This document shows positions 1 through 10,800 of a stretch of 64,000 nucleotides of DNA, in pieces (position 1 is the stretch's first letter; each line of letters opens with the position of its first letter). The stretch comes from Enterovibrio sp. JCM 19048 (GTDB lineage Bacteria; Pseudomonadota; Gammaproteobacteria; Enterobacterales; Vibrionaceae), in assembly GCA_001310415.1 (NCBI GenBank), contig BAXE01000015.1, positions 52,263-116,262 of the forward strand, in the 5' to 3' direction. The position numbers were made by a program, and so were the translations under genes. The notes below the pieces were generated by a model that was not told the origin of the DNA, did not search any database, and saw nothing but the letters and a program-made list of their open reading frames with translations.

Positions 1-895
1 GAAGTCAGCTCGCTGCTTTCATAGTGGCTTTCAATGGGGTAGTTACCTTGTTTGACCTTATCCGCCAGTTCGACGATGGGACGGGCCATTTTTTACCCAA
101 CCGGCGGGCAATGATTATCACCGGAAGCAGGGTCAACAACGCCAGTAGACTAAAATTTATCAGCCAGGAAGAGATGTCTTTCAGCAAGTTGATGTAGGGG
201 GTTGTTAGCGTCAGAGTGATGGGCAGTACCCCTTTGCGCATGCCGGGTATTTGGGAAACAGATACCGATACCCCGGGCCTTTTTTCCACAATATTGGTAA
301 AGGTAAGGTTGTTCCCTACGGTCAGGGTGTAAAGGCTGTCCAGGGAGCCCAATAACGGGGCTAACAGGTTGTCCAAATCAACATGGGCAATAATGCCGCC
401 TTGAACCGCACCGTAGTAAATAATGGGCTCGATAATGTAGAGATGGTTTTTACGGAGCAGGGTTTTCCCTTTGCCGGAGACTAACACCTCTTCCACCATG
501 TCCGGTTTGAACCATTCCTTGTCGTCGTCATGGGTGAGAATAATCCGTCCGGCATAGTCAAACAGGTGTGGGTCTTCGATGGCAGTGTAGAGCGTCAGGT
601 CTTCCAGTGCATATTGGAAGTAGCTGCTGCCGGCGCCCAAATCAACCAGGCTGTTAATGGAAAGTTGGCTTTGTGCGGTGCGGACAATAGCGCTTTGCTG
701 GGTATTTAGCTGCAGATCTATCAGGTTGAGTGTGTTGAAGGCCTGATCCTGCAGGCTTTCATGTTGTTGCCGCGCCACACTGGCGACTTCCATGACGGAT
801 GTTACGCAGACGGTAAACAGCAAAAAGCCTGTCAGCATTGACAGGATAAGTTTGGAAAAACGGTTGGCAATACTGCCGTTATTCAGCTTGAGCAT
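1..895 (-). CDS. Membrane sensor with HAMP domain, 5' part only (cut by window edge, frameshifted)
   Basis: The start at 895 gives a protein with a transmembrane segment near residues 15-37, a periplasmic domain of about 205 residues, and a second transmembrane segment near 245-266. A HAMP-type start follows. The open frame ends at base 5, but after a run of six A on the coding strand (bases 87-92) the other frame reads MARPIVELADKVKQGNY, a typical HAMP beginning, and stays open to the window edge. I infer a frameshift error and a larger sensor (histidine kinase or similar) continuing to the left. The start codon lies 17 bases inside the end of the upstream binding-protein gene, so translation is probably coupled. 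The output domain is not visible, so kinase versus cyclase cannot be decided. Confidence 0.75.
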
Positions 896-2994
896 CTGAC
901 CCCTTTGGATACAGCGTGCCGTCTTTGTAGAAGGCGAACAGATAATCTTCCGCTTTTAAGGCGTCTTGTGGGTCGTTGAGAAATGGCCGCTGGTATTGCT
1001 TCATCAGCCCGGAGTAAGCATCGATTTTCTTCAGTTCATCGCGGATGGCGGACATGTCCGGCTTGCCAGCGCGCTGTGTTGCAATTGCCAGCATATTCAT
1101 CAGGTCGTACGCATGTGCTGTGCCTGATGGCGAAACGATGTCTGTCGAATCCTGCGTGTAGTAGCGCTCGTGGTATCGTCTGGCCAGCGAGACGGCAAGA
1201 GGATTATCGTTATCCACAAAGGTGAACGTTTGCAGCACCCGGAAGTCGACCTTCTCCAGCGCATTTGCTGCTTTTTGACCAAAATCTGACCCGGTTACCC
1301 CCCAGTGTGAGAACACCACCGGCGGGTTGGGATAGGAGGCCAGCAACTCAACAAATGCTTGGCCTTCCAGAGAACTGCCGACAAAAATGATGGCCTTGGC
1401 GCCCCGTTCGATCAGGTTTTTGATTTTTATTGCGCTGTTTTTCTCACCCCAGTCAAACCATTCTGTGTGCACCGGCCTGATACCGCGTTTTTGCATGCTT
1501 TCCTGCAAGGCGGTGTAATTGCTGCGCCCCCAGCCGTTATTCACCATCAACAGGCCGATATCCTCCGTCTCGCTTAACGCGCCATCCAGCATAAACTGCG
1601 CGGCATATTCATCCCGAACAGAGACACGGAATATATAGCTGGGATCCTGTCCGTTGCTGGTGATGGGCGTGGCTGCCGCCCACGGTACCAGCATCAGCAT
1701 TTTCTCCTCATGCAGCAGATCGATTTCACTGAGCACTACCGGACTACTGATCCCGCTGAACACCGCAAGCAGGTTCGGGTATTGGGAAAAACGCTTGATG
1801 TTATCCAGCCCGCGGGAAGCAGCATGGTGTTGTCCCGTGCCAGCAATACCACTTCCTTGCCCAACAAACCGCCGTTGGCGTTGATTTCCTCCAAGGCCAG
1901 CTCAATACCACGACGGATAGACAGCCTGATTTTGCAGATGCGCCGGTCATGGCCGCATCCAGAGCCACAATCAGTTTGTCAGGGTAGGGATTTTCCCAGT
2001 CCTGTTTGAGTTCAAGCAGTTGCTCAAGGTTGGCCGTGCCAATGACATGGCGGTTTTTCTCCAGTGTGTCGTCATATACCTGCTTGAGTGATGCCATCAA
2101 CGCCGGACTGGGCTGGTAAACCACGCCCTTCGCCTCGAGTGTTTTCAGCGCCTTACCGTTGATACGCTCAGCGGCGATATACTGGAGAGTGGAAGCCTCT
2201 TTCGCTGCTTCCGTGAGGATATTTTTTGCTGGGGTGTCAGTCGGTAAAAGGCCTTCTCAGACATGATCAGAAGCAGGGTCTGGTGACCGTGATTGGTCAT
2301 GTACACCCGTTTACCTTCTAATGAATGGTGCCCGATATGGGAAAGGGACTCCTCACAGCCGTTGATATCCCCGTTTTGAAAAGCTTCAGCAATCAGGCTG
2401 TGGGCAATCGGTGTGGTCGCCGCGCCCCAGTGCTCGAACTGTTGCCGGAGAAGGTACTTTCCATGATCCGGAAACGTTTACCGGTAAAGTCGTCCACAGA
2501 ATCCAGCGGAAAGTTGGTGACCAGTTGTTTGAAGCCGCCATCCCAAAACCCGAGGCCGATTAACTTGTCCTGCTTCAGCAGTTCCAACAACTGGCGCGCT
2601 AACTGGCTGCGGTAAACCCTGTGTACCTGCTCCACGTTGGAGAAAATAAACGGCACATTAAACAGCTCCAACTCGGGGCGGATATGCGTCATTTTCGCGC
2701 TGGGTATGACGGCAAAATCAATCAGCCCTTCCTGAAGACCGGCCAGTACCCGGCGTTCATCTGTATGCTCAATGGGGTGCTGGGGCAAGACCTCGAGCGA
2801 CCCCTGTGACAGGCTTTTCACCAATTCACCAAACTGAACGGCAGCCTCATGCGCTGCACTGCCTTCGTGGCTGCTCACCTGTATGACCAGCGAGGTGGGC
2901 ATTGCGGGCTGCGGTGCTTTTGATGTCTCAGCCACTTTGGCTCATCACACCCAGTCAGCAATGCCAGCAGCAGAACACAGTAAAAGCGGGTCAT
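879..2994 (-). CDS. Lipoprotein fusing TRAP DctP-type and LivK-type substrate-binding domains (frameshifted)
   Basis: The start at 2994 follows a GGAG ribosome site and gives MTRFYCVLLLALLTGC, a lipoprotein signal with lipobox LTGC. After a tether comes a DctP-like TRAP solute-binding domain (EGLIDFAVIPS, LFNVPFIF, GKRFRIMES). It runs without a stop or new start into a type I periplasmic-binding domain of the LivK/Peripla_BP_6 kind (LSIRRGIELALEEINANGG, FRVSVRDEYAAQF). Reading it as one protein of about 706 residues needs several 1-2 base frameshift corrections (near 2930, 2455, 2220, 1945 and 1800). No permease is adjacent. Instead it overlaps a HAMP sensor, so I infer a ligand-presenting role for that sensor rather than transport. 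Two separate genes merged by sequence errors cannot be fully excluded. Confidence 0.7.
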
Positions 2995-3012
2995 GGATAA
3001 TCTCCGAACGTT

Positions 3013-3082
3013 TGGCGAAACAAGTGTTTATACAAAAGCGGGCAATCACTTAAAGATTAGAAATGAGATTAATGTTTCGCCA
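3013..3082. repeat. 10-bp inverted repeat pair in divergent promoter region
   Basis: TGGCGAAACA at 3013-3022 is matched exactly by its reverse complement TGTTTCGCCA at 3073-3082. The arms are 60 bases apart, in the gap between the divergent binding-protein lipoprotein gene and phaZ. This could be a pair of operator half-sites. No factor is assigned. Confidence 0.35.
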
Positions 3083-3271
3083 GTGAGATATTTTGCAGTG
3101 ATCCAGCAACGGCTGGCGTTTGGAAGGCGACGCTGCCAGCACACTGAATTTCCTTCCGTTTAATAAATCCGCGATAAAAGGCGGAGATCCATAACTGCGC
3201 TAGTATGTTAAATAATGGTTAATTGCTGTTTTGGCGGCGTAACCACTTCGGCATTGATTAAGGGGCGGTAT

Positions 3272-4517
3272 ATGCTTTACGAACTGAATGCAACGTATAT
3301 GGATGCGATAAAGCCATTAAACAGCTGGGCAAGGTTAGTGCGGGATATCAATGCTGCGCCGTGGAACATCATGCGCACCTTGCCAATGACCCGCACCCTG
3401 GATGCCTCTATGGAACTGATGGAACGGCTGACGGGCTGTTACGATGAACCGGCCTGGGGGCTTGATACGACAGTCATCAAGGGTGAAACGCTCACCATCC
3501 AGTACAACGTAATTGCCAATAAACCTTTTTGTAATCTGCTCCACTTCCGCCGCAGCAAAGCGCAGCCAAATCAACCCAAAGTGCTGTTCGTAGCCCCGCT
3601 TTCTGGCCATTTTGCTACCCTGCTGCGCGGCAGTATTGAGGCGTTTCTACCCGACCATGATGTGTATGTGACAGACTGGCGCAATGCCCGTGATGTTCCG
3701 CTGAGCGAAGGCGAATTCCATTTTGATGATTATGTCGATTACCTGATTGAGTTTCTGGAACTGCTGGGGCCGGACACCCATACGATTGCCGTGTGCCAAC
3801 CCTGCGTTCCTCTGCTGGTGGCAACTGCCAGAATGTCAGCAATGAACAATCCCGCCGTACCGCTTTCCATGACACTAATGGGCGGGCCGATTGATACCCG
3901 TATTAACCCGACAGAAGTGAATGACTACGCCAGTGGCAAAGATCTGGAGTGGTTTGAATCCAATGTCATTTGCTCGGTGCCGGAACAGTATGAAGGGGCG
4001 GGGCAGTTGGTGTATCCGGGGTTTGTGCAGCTTTCAGGCTTTATGTCGATGAACCTTGATACCCATGTGCAGAAACACTTCAAATTCTTCGATGATTTGA
4101 TCAAAGGAGATGGGGAGAATGCCGAGGCACACCGCAAGTTCTACAACGAATACCTCGCCGTGATGGACTTACCTGCACTATTACCTCGACACCATCCGCA
4201 AGGTCTTTCTGGAGCAAAAGCTACCCAACAAAACCATGCTCTACCGGGGTGAGCCGGTTGACCTTGGCGCCATCAATAAAACGGCGGTGTTCACCATTGA
4301 AGGGGAACTTGATGACATTACCGGGCGCGGACAAACCCGGGCTGCCCTTGATTTGTGTGCCGGTTTGAAAGCGTCGAAAAAAGCCCACCTGGAAGAGGCG
4401 GGCGTCGGACACTACGGCATTTTCAACGGCCGCCGTTACCGGGAAAGCATTGCGCCGAAGATCAAAAGCTTTATCAAAAAACATCAACCTAAAATGGTGA
4501 GTGCGTCCGGTAGCTAG
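3272..4517 (+). CDS. phaZ: Intracellular polyhydroxyalkanoate depolymerase (frameshifted)
   Basis: The protein starts MLYELNATYMDAIKPLNSWA at 3272, behind AAGGGGCGG. It resembles the intracellular PHB depolymerase PhaZ family throughout: PAWG, KPFCNLLHFRR, VLFVAPLSGHFATLLR, HDVYVTDWRNAR and FHFDDYVDYLIEFL. The lipase-box equivalent VCQPCVPLL carries the nucleophilic cysteine expected of this family. The frame breaks near 4170, where CCTGCACTATTAC looks like a lost AC from a CACAC repeat. Restoring it continues LPAHYYLDTIRKVFLEQ into the frame ending at 4517, giving about 415 residues, the usual length. Its role would be mobilising stored polyhydroxyalkanoate to hydroxyacids. No PHA synthase is in the window. 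Confidence 0.85.
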
Positions 4518-4534
4518 CGGCACAAAAGCTAGCT
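4512..4534. terminator. Short hairpin between convergent phaZ and hdhA
   Basis: AGCTAGC at 4512-4518 pairs with GCTAGCT at 4528-4534, overlapping both stop codons. The stem is 7 bp with no strong U tract, so this is a weak terminator candidate. Confidence 0.3.
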
Positions 4535-5296
4535 CAGCTCCTGGGTACCGCCGCCACTGACAGTCAGTACTTGACCACTGATCCATGCGGCTGCCGGTGA
4601 GCAGAGAAACAGTGCAGCATTGGCGATATCATCGGTTTTGCCGAGGCGTCCCAGTGGCGTGTGCTTTAGCATGGCAGCCTCAATCTCTGGTGTCAGCACC
4701 TTCTCAAGCGCGGCGGTACGGATCGCACCCGGAGCAATGGCATTGACCCGGATCCCTTTGGGGCCCAAATCGAACGCTGCATTTCGGGTCAGGTGGTTAA
4801 CCGCCGCCTTTGACGAGCCATACGACGTCATCATGGCGTTTTTGTTTTCACCCGCCATGGAGCTGATATTCAGGATCGCTCCCCCTCCGGCTTTTTCCAT
4901 TTCAGGCGCGCAAAGCTGCATAAGCTGGAAAGGGGCAAAAACGTTTAACTGGTATGCCCATTCAAAATCACTGATTGGCATATCAAAGGGTTTAGGCCCA
5001 CCACCCCCTGCGTTGTTGACCAACAATGTGACCTTGCCAAACGTTGTGATAGCGCGTTCAACCAGCGCTTCGCGTTGCTCTTCAACGGTGACATTGCAAG
5101 GCGCTGCAATGGCGTGTCTGCCGGTCGCATTGATACGTGATGAGACATCGTCAGCGGCGTCCAAATCAAGATCGCTGACCACCACTTTAGCGCCGGCATC
5201 GGCAAACACTTCTGCGATGCGGCGGCCTATTCCGGCGGCGGCACCTGTAACGATAACAACCTGATCATTAAGACCGAATAAGGATTCAAACGACAT
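4529..5296 (-). CDS. hdhA: 7-alpha-hydroxysteroid dehydrogenase-like SDR oxidoreductase
   Basis: This is a classical short-chain dehydrogenase of about 255 residues. I chose the start at 5296 (MSFESLFGLNDQVVIVTG) because it puts the TGxxxGIG nucleotide-binding motif (TGAAAGIG) at the usual position. NNAGGGGPKPFDMP, the catalytic Ser with YGSSK (the YxxxK pair), and LTVSGGGTQEL at the C terminus match the E. coli 7-alpha-hydroxysteroid dehydrogenase closely. The family oxidises the 7-alpha hydroxyl of bile acids with NAD(P). The true substrate here is not provable from sequence, since related SDRs act on many alcohols. The gene is intact and convergent with phaZ. A purine-rich repeat tract lies just upstream. 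Confidence 0.75.
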   Translation of the reverse strand: MSFESLFGLNDQVVIVTGAAAGIGRRIAEVFADAGAKVVVSDLDLDAADDVSSRINATGRHAIAAPCNVTVEEQREALVERAITTFGKVTLLVNNAGGGGPKPFDMPISDFEWAYQLNVFAPFQLMQLCAPEMEKAGGGAILNISSMAGENKNAMMTSYGSSKAAVNHLTRNAAFDLGPKGIRVNAIAPGAIRTAALEKVLTPEIEAAMLKHTPLGRLGKTDDIANAALFLCSPAAAWISGQVLTVSGGGTQELS

Positions 5297-5404
5297 GATG
5301 TTGTCCTCTTTTCCTGTTGTGCATTGAGCGTAGAAGCGGGGGCAACATGATAGCGGATCAAAGGTGATACGGGAGAGGATTAAGGTGAAAAGCGCATGGG
5401 GGAT

Positions 5405-5526
5405 TTGAGATTGGAGACAAGAGAGAGACAAGAGAAAAGAGACAGGAGGCAAGAGATAAGAGATAAGAGATAAGAGATAAGAGATTAGAGACAGGAGGCA
5501 AGAGATAAGAGATAAGAGAAAAGGGA
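5405..5526. repeat. Purine-rich tandem repeat tract (GAGATAA-type heptamers)
   Basis: The + strand is almost pure A/G for about 120 bases and contains runs of the heptamer AGAGATA plus variants GAGACAA and GACAGGAGGCA. It lies between the hdhA start and the dadA stop. No spacer structure is present, so it is not a CRISPR. Similar tracts occur near 37.7 kb and 56.3 kb. Confidence 0.85.
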
Positions 5527-5560
5527 AGCAGCGTGACAGCTGCTTCCTAAGTGTTTGTGA

Positions 5561-6811
5561 TTAACTGGCGTAGCGGAAGTAATCCAGACCTTCTACCTTG
5601 CTAGTGATCTGGTCTGTAATGATCTGCGCCAGCAGGTGGCCTGAGCCACACGCCATCGTCCAACCAGTGTGCCGTGGCCTGTGTTGGTGAACATGTTGGT
5701 GAACGGCGTTTTACCAATCAATGGCGTGCCGTCCGGCGTCATTGGGCGGAAGCCTGTCCAGAACTCAGCTTTGGCAAAGTCGCCGCTGTTCGGGAACAGA
5801 TCTTTCACCACCATGGAAATGGTTGCTTTGCGCTTTTCCGGAATCGACGGGTCGAAACCGGCAAGCTCAGCCGTGCCCGCGACTCGGATACGGTCGTCAA
5901 AACGGGTCAGCGCCACTTTGTAGGTTTCATCCATCACGGTAGATGTCGGTGCCTGCGATTCATCAGTGATAGGCACAGTCAGCGAGTAACCCTTTACCGG
6001 ATACACAGGAATGCTCAGCCAAGCCCAGCCATAAATTTGGTGGAGTAGCTGCCCATCGCAACCACATACACATCCGCTTCCAGCTCGCCTTTGTCGGTGA
6101 CCACGCGGGTGATCCTTGTGCCTTCGCGTTTGACGTCCTGCACCTGGGTATCAAACATAAATTCGACGCCGTGGGCTTTGGCAAGCTCAGTCATTTGCTG
6201 GCAGAACAGGTAGCAGTCACCGGTTTCATCGTCCGGCAGGTACAGGCCACCGGTCAGCTTGTGGCTGACGGCCATCAGGCCTGGCTCCTGCTTAATGCAC
6301 TCTTCCACCGACATACGTTGGTAGCGGGTGCCGCTTTGTTCCAGCAGTGCAATGTCTTTTTCTACGGCATCCAGTTGTTTCTGGTTGCGGAACACCTGCA
6401 GCGTGCCTTTCTGGCGACCTGATATTCAATATTGTGCTTGTCACGCAGTTCAATCAGGCACTGGCGGCTGTGATTGGCAATGCCCAGCATGCGGGATTTG
6501 TTCACCTTGTAACGATCCAGCTGGCAGTTGACCAGCATCTGGGATGCCCACTTCATCAGCGCCGGATCCAGTGAGGGTTTTACTTTCAGAGGCGCGTGTT
6601 CTTCCAGCAGCCAACGGATGGCTTTTTGCGGAATGCCAGGTGCCGCCCAAGGAGAAGAGTAGCCATAGGAAATCTGTCCGGCATTGGCAAAACTGGTTTC
6701 TTCTGCGCTGCGAGACTGGCGATCAACCACAGTGACCTGATAGCCCGCTTTTTGTAAATACCAGGCGCTCATCAGACCAACTACGCCACTTCCCAACACC
6801 AATGCTTTCAT
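5561..6811 (-). CDS. dadA: D-amino acid dehydrogenase, DadA-like flavoprotein (frameshifted)
   Basis: The start at 6811 follows GAGGAG. The N terminus [19 protein letters not shown] carries the GxGxxG dinucleotide fold of FAD-dependent D-amino acid dehydrogenases. [20 protein letters not shown] and the later [14 protein letters not shown] are DadA signatures. Three frame changes (near 6425, 6017 and 5660) are each repaired by one extra G or C, giving about 417 residues and a stop at 5561 after GLDYFRYAS. The enzyme oxidises D-amino acids such as D-alanine to 2-oxo acids at the inner membrane, passing electrons to the respiratory chain. A LysR-type regulator is divergent 100 bases away and is the likely controller. 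Confidence 0.88.
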
Positions 6812-6911
6812 GCTTTTTCTCCTCGTAGAAAACAGCGTGAGTTTGTGGTGTTACATGTCGCTAACAATCGATTTAAATTAATCGCAGTGTTTAGAAATTC
6901 TATAAGCAAAA

Positions 6912-7816
6912 ATGCAAGTATTAAAAGGACAGCACTTAGGTGCGCTATTTACGTTCGCCGAAGTGGGAAAGCACGGCACCCTGACGGCTGCAGCCAAAAG
7001 CCTCTGCCTAACCACAGGCGCGGTGAGTCAGCAGTTGTTGCAGTTGGAGCAACAGCTGGGATTTTCCCTGCTTGAGCGGCACTCCCGCGGTATCCGTTTG
7101 ACAGATAAGGGGAAATCCTTACATCAGAGTATCAGCTTCCATTTAGCAGAAATTGACGCAGAAATCGCCAACCTGCAACAAAGCAGCCACAAGCGGCAGG
7201 AGATCCGTTTGAAGCTGACACCTTCTTTTGCTTTCAAGTGGCTGGTGCCCAAGCTGGAGAGCTTCCACCAAAGCTTCCCGGATATCCAGGTGCAGATTTT
7301 TGCCGAAGGGGCGCTGGTCAACAGCGATACCCGCGACTTTGATTTGGCGATTGATTACCGCCCCCACCCGTTTCGCCACCCCCATGCTGAATTGCTGCTC
7401 GATGAATACCTGCTGCCGGTGATGAGCCGCGCTATCTGGAACGCCACAGCTGGCTGCAAAACGATGCGGGAAATGCGAAACGCTGGCAGGAAGTGACGCT
7501 GTTGCACGACGCCATGCCGTGGGAAAAAGCGGAGAAAAACCTGGAATGGCGCGACTGGGCAAAGGCAATGCAGCTTCCGATTACGACGGACAAGGGGCAT
7601 TTTTTCAACCGCACCGACATGGCGATGTCAGCCGCCGAAGCCGGCGTCGGCATCGCCATGGCGCGGGTTGCCCTTATCGACAACGAGCTGGAAACCGGCC
7701 GTCTGGTGTCCCCGTTTTCACCCATCAAGGCGAACGCGGGGTATTACCTGATCAGCAGCACGCAGAATGAGAGCAACGAGCAGTTTGTGGGCTGGCTGAA
7801 AAACAACATTGATTAG
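6912..7816 (+). CDS. LysR-family transcriptional regulator, GcvA-like (frameshifted)
   Basis: The N-terminal winged helix-turn-helix (LGALFTFAEVGKHGTLTAAAKSLCLTTGAVSQQ) is typical of LysR regulators, and the C-terminal substrate-binding fold follows the GcvA-type pattern. The frame changes near 7430. Adding one C restores VMSPRYLERHSWLQND and joins the two open frames, for about 301 residues in all. It is divergent from dadA across 100 bases, so the likely target is dadA with a D-amino acid or related inducer (inference). Its stop is 7 bases from the stop of the convergent hybrid kinase. Confidence 0.8.
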
Positions 7817-7823
7817 AACAGGC

Positions 7824-10800
7824 TTAACCCTCATCACTCTCCTGTTCAATAGTCACACCTTCAGGCAGTGCTTTGTGGCTTGCCAGCCAAAGCCTCAGCA
7901 TGCCCAACAGGCGCTCCGCGTCGAGGGGTTTGGTCATGTAGTCATTTGCACCGGCCTCAATGCAGATTTGGCGGTCTTCTTTCATCGCTTTGGCGGTCAG
8001 GGCGATGATGGGGGTGTGCTGATAGGCTGGGATTTCACGAATACGGGTCATGGTTTCATAGCCATCCATTTCCGGCATCATGATGTCCATCAGGATCAGG
8101 TCAAATTCCGCGTTATCCTCCACCAGTTCCAGTGCTTCGAACCCATTGTTGGCAATGGTGCAGTGCATGCCATGGGTTTCGAGGATCTCCGTCAAGGCGT
8201 AGATATTGCTGAGCTGGTCGTCGACCACAAGCAGGCGCTTACCGCTGTATAGATTATCGGCGCGGTAGTGCTTGCGCAGCAGGGCTTGCTGCGCCGGGGT
8301 CAGGGAGAGGCTGACCTGATGCAGAAACAGGCTGGTTTCAATCAGCAGGGAATCGTTCGTGATCACCTGCACGATGGGGTGTTCCCCGCTCCAATACACT
8401 GAGCACCGCTTTTTGTGCTGACGAAAATGGCGTACTGGAGTGGATGATCACCGGTGCCGGGATTTGACCTGCCAGCGAGTGCTGCTGCAAAAGGGCGGTC
8501 ACCAGGCTGATATCCGGGTCGTCATCGAGCGAGACAATTACAATGTCGATGGGGTCATTGAGCAGGTGTTCACCGGCCGTCTCCAGTTCCTGACAACCAA
8601 ACAGCACCAGACTGTCAGAGGCGAGAAAATCGCTCAGTTGCTGTAGGACGGTCTGGTGAGGCGAAAGCAGCAGGGCATGGCAGACATCGCGCTGCAAAAA
8701 GTGGCTGATGTTATTGAGCATGGCCTTGATGCGTTTGCTGCTGACCGGCGTAGCGTGAGCGTCGGCGACACCCAGCGTCAGTACGTCTTGTTCATTGGGT
8801 TCACCGGTAATGAGGTGGATAGGGATGTGTCGCACATCCAGATTGGCTTTGAATTTCTCAACCAGCAGCTTACCGTCAACAATGTTGCGGTTGTCAGCAA
8901 TGATAATGGCACTTGGCAGCAGGGAGACGGCAAGTTCCAGCCCTTTACCACCGTCAAAGGCGGCGACCACATCGTACCCGGCCTCTTCGCCGATTTTGCG
9001 CAGCTGATTGTGCAGTTTCGGGTCATCGGAAATGATGAGGATCCTTGATTTGTGTTCATAGGTCGCCAGATAGTGCTCATCGACTGGCGCTTGTCTGGAC
9101 GGTGGCTTCTTTTCTTCTTGCAGGCCAGCCAGAAACTCCGGCGGGATCAGGGTTTCGACATCCTTGAACTTACTTTCACTGTCGGGCGTTAGCACGGTGT
9201 GGCGGGGCTTTTCTTCGCCCAGCGTGTTTCTCAATACCGGCGGCTCGCTGCTTTCTTCATACTGTTGCGGCAGATAGAGATAGAGCGATGTCCCTTGCCC
9301 TTCGACACTTTCTACTTCCAGATGACCACCAAGTAATTGCGCCAGTTGACTGGAAATAGAGAGCCCCAAACCTGTGCCTTCGAAGTTGCGGTTTGCTTTG
9401 CCATCCGCCTGACAGAAAGGGTTGAAGATATCGTCCAGCTTCTCGTCAGGAATGCCGATGCCGGTATCTTTGATGCAGTAGCAGTAAGTCGGGGTCTGGA
9501 ACGGTTTGCCGTAAAAAGAGGTATCGCCTACCTTCAGGGCATCAATTTGCAGCTCCACCGAACCTTTTTCGGTGAACTTGATGGCGTTGGCGATAAGGTT
9601 GATCAGTATTTGCTTCAGGCGCTTGAAGTCGGAAGTGAGGTTGTCCGTGCCTGAGTGATCGTCAATGGTGAAGGTTAATCCTTTTTCTTCCGCCATGTGG
9701 GCGAAGGTGTCAGAAATATCCCCCAGCAAAGTGGCGATAGGGAAGCTTTCCACTACCATGGCCATTTTGCCCGCTTCGACCTTGGAGAGATCCAGGATGT
9801 CATTGATCAGCGCCAGCAGGTTGCTGCCGGAGCGGAAGATAACTTCGGCGTAAGAGCGTTGTTTTTCAGAGAGATTGCCTTCGGCATTGGTTTTGAGTAA
9901 ATCGGCCAGAATGAGCATGCTGTTAAGCGGGCTGCGCAGCTCATGTGACATGTTGGCGAGGAACTCGGATTTATATTTGACCGATTTTTCCAGCTCGCTG
10001 GTCTGGTTTTCCAGATCGCGCCTGACGGCTTCCAGCGCCAGGTTTTTCTCCTGCAGCTTCTCTTGCTGCTCGGTCAGCTCCTGCGCTTTTTCTGAAAGCT
10101 GCTCGTTGGTGTAACCAAGCATATTCTGTTGTTTTGCCAGCTCTTCTGTCTGGCGCTGGCTTTGTATCAGCAATTGCGCCATCCGGTCGCGGGAAACGGC
10201 TACGCGCATGGCAATGCCAAGATTAGGTATCACCTGCTGAATGAAATCCAGTTTGTCACTGCTGGGGCTTTCATGGGTTGCCAGTTCCATCACCCCCTCG
10301 ACTGATTGTTCGAACAGCAAAGGCGCCACAATCACAAAACGGGGGCGGACTTTGGCGATGCCGGACTGGACGATGGGGAAGGTGTCTTCTGGGTTAAGCT
10401 CGTGTACCGAGACCGATTTATCGATGCAGCACTGGCCTATCAAGCCTCGCCGGGGATGTATTCACTGGGGAATTCTACGTTGGTGTGTAGCGCCGCCCCG
10501 TAGTGGGCAGCAATTTTCAGTGCCTTGATTTGGTTGTCTTCCCCATATTCACTGCGGTACAGGAAGGCGACATTGGCCCCCAGATATTTGGCAATAAAGT
10601 CAATGGAGCGTTTGGCAATATCCTCTAATGGCAACTCACCGCGCAGACTGCTGTTAAGGTCGCTGATCCCGTTTTTCAGCCAGTCCTGACGCAGACTACG
10701 CTGGTTCGCCTCTATCAGGTCGCCGAGTGTTTTAACCAGGTTGGCCCGTACTTCCTCAAACTCTTCAATGGCAGTGTTGCTTTCCTGATTGGTCGGGTCG

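Noticed and set aside
4620..5264. 214-codon open frame antisense to hdhA
   Set aside because: It is a shadow of the well-supported SDR gene on the other strand, with no family resemblance.
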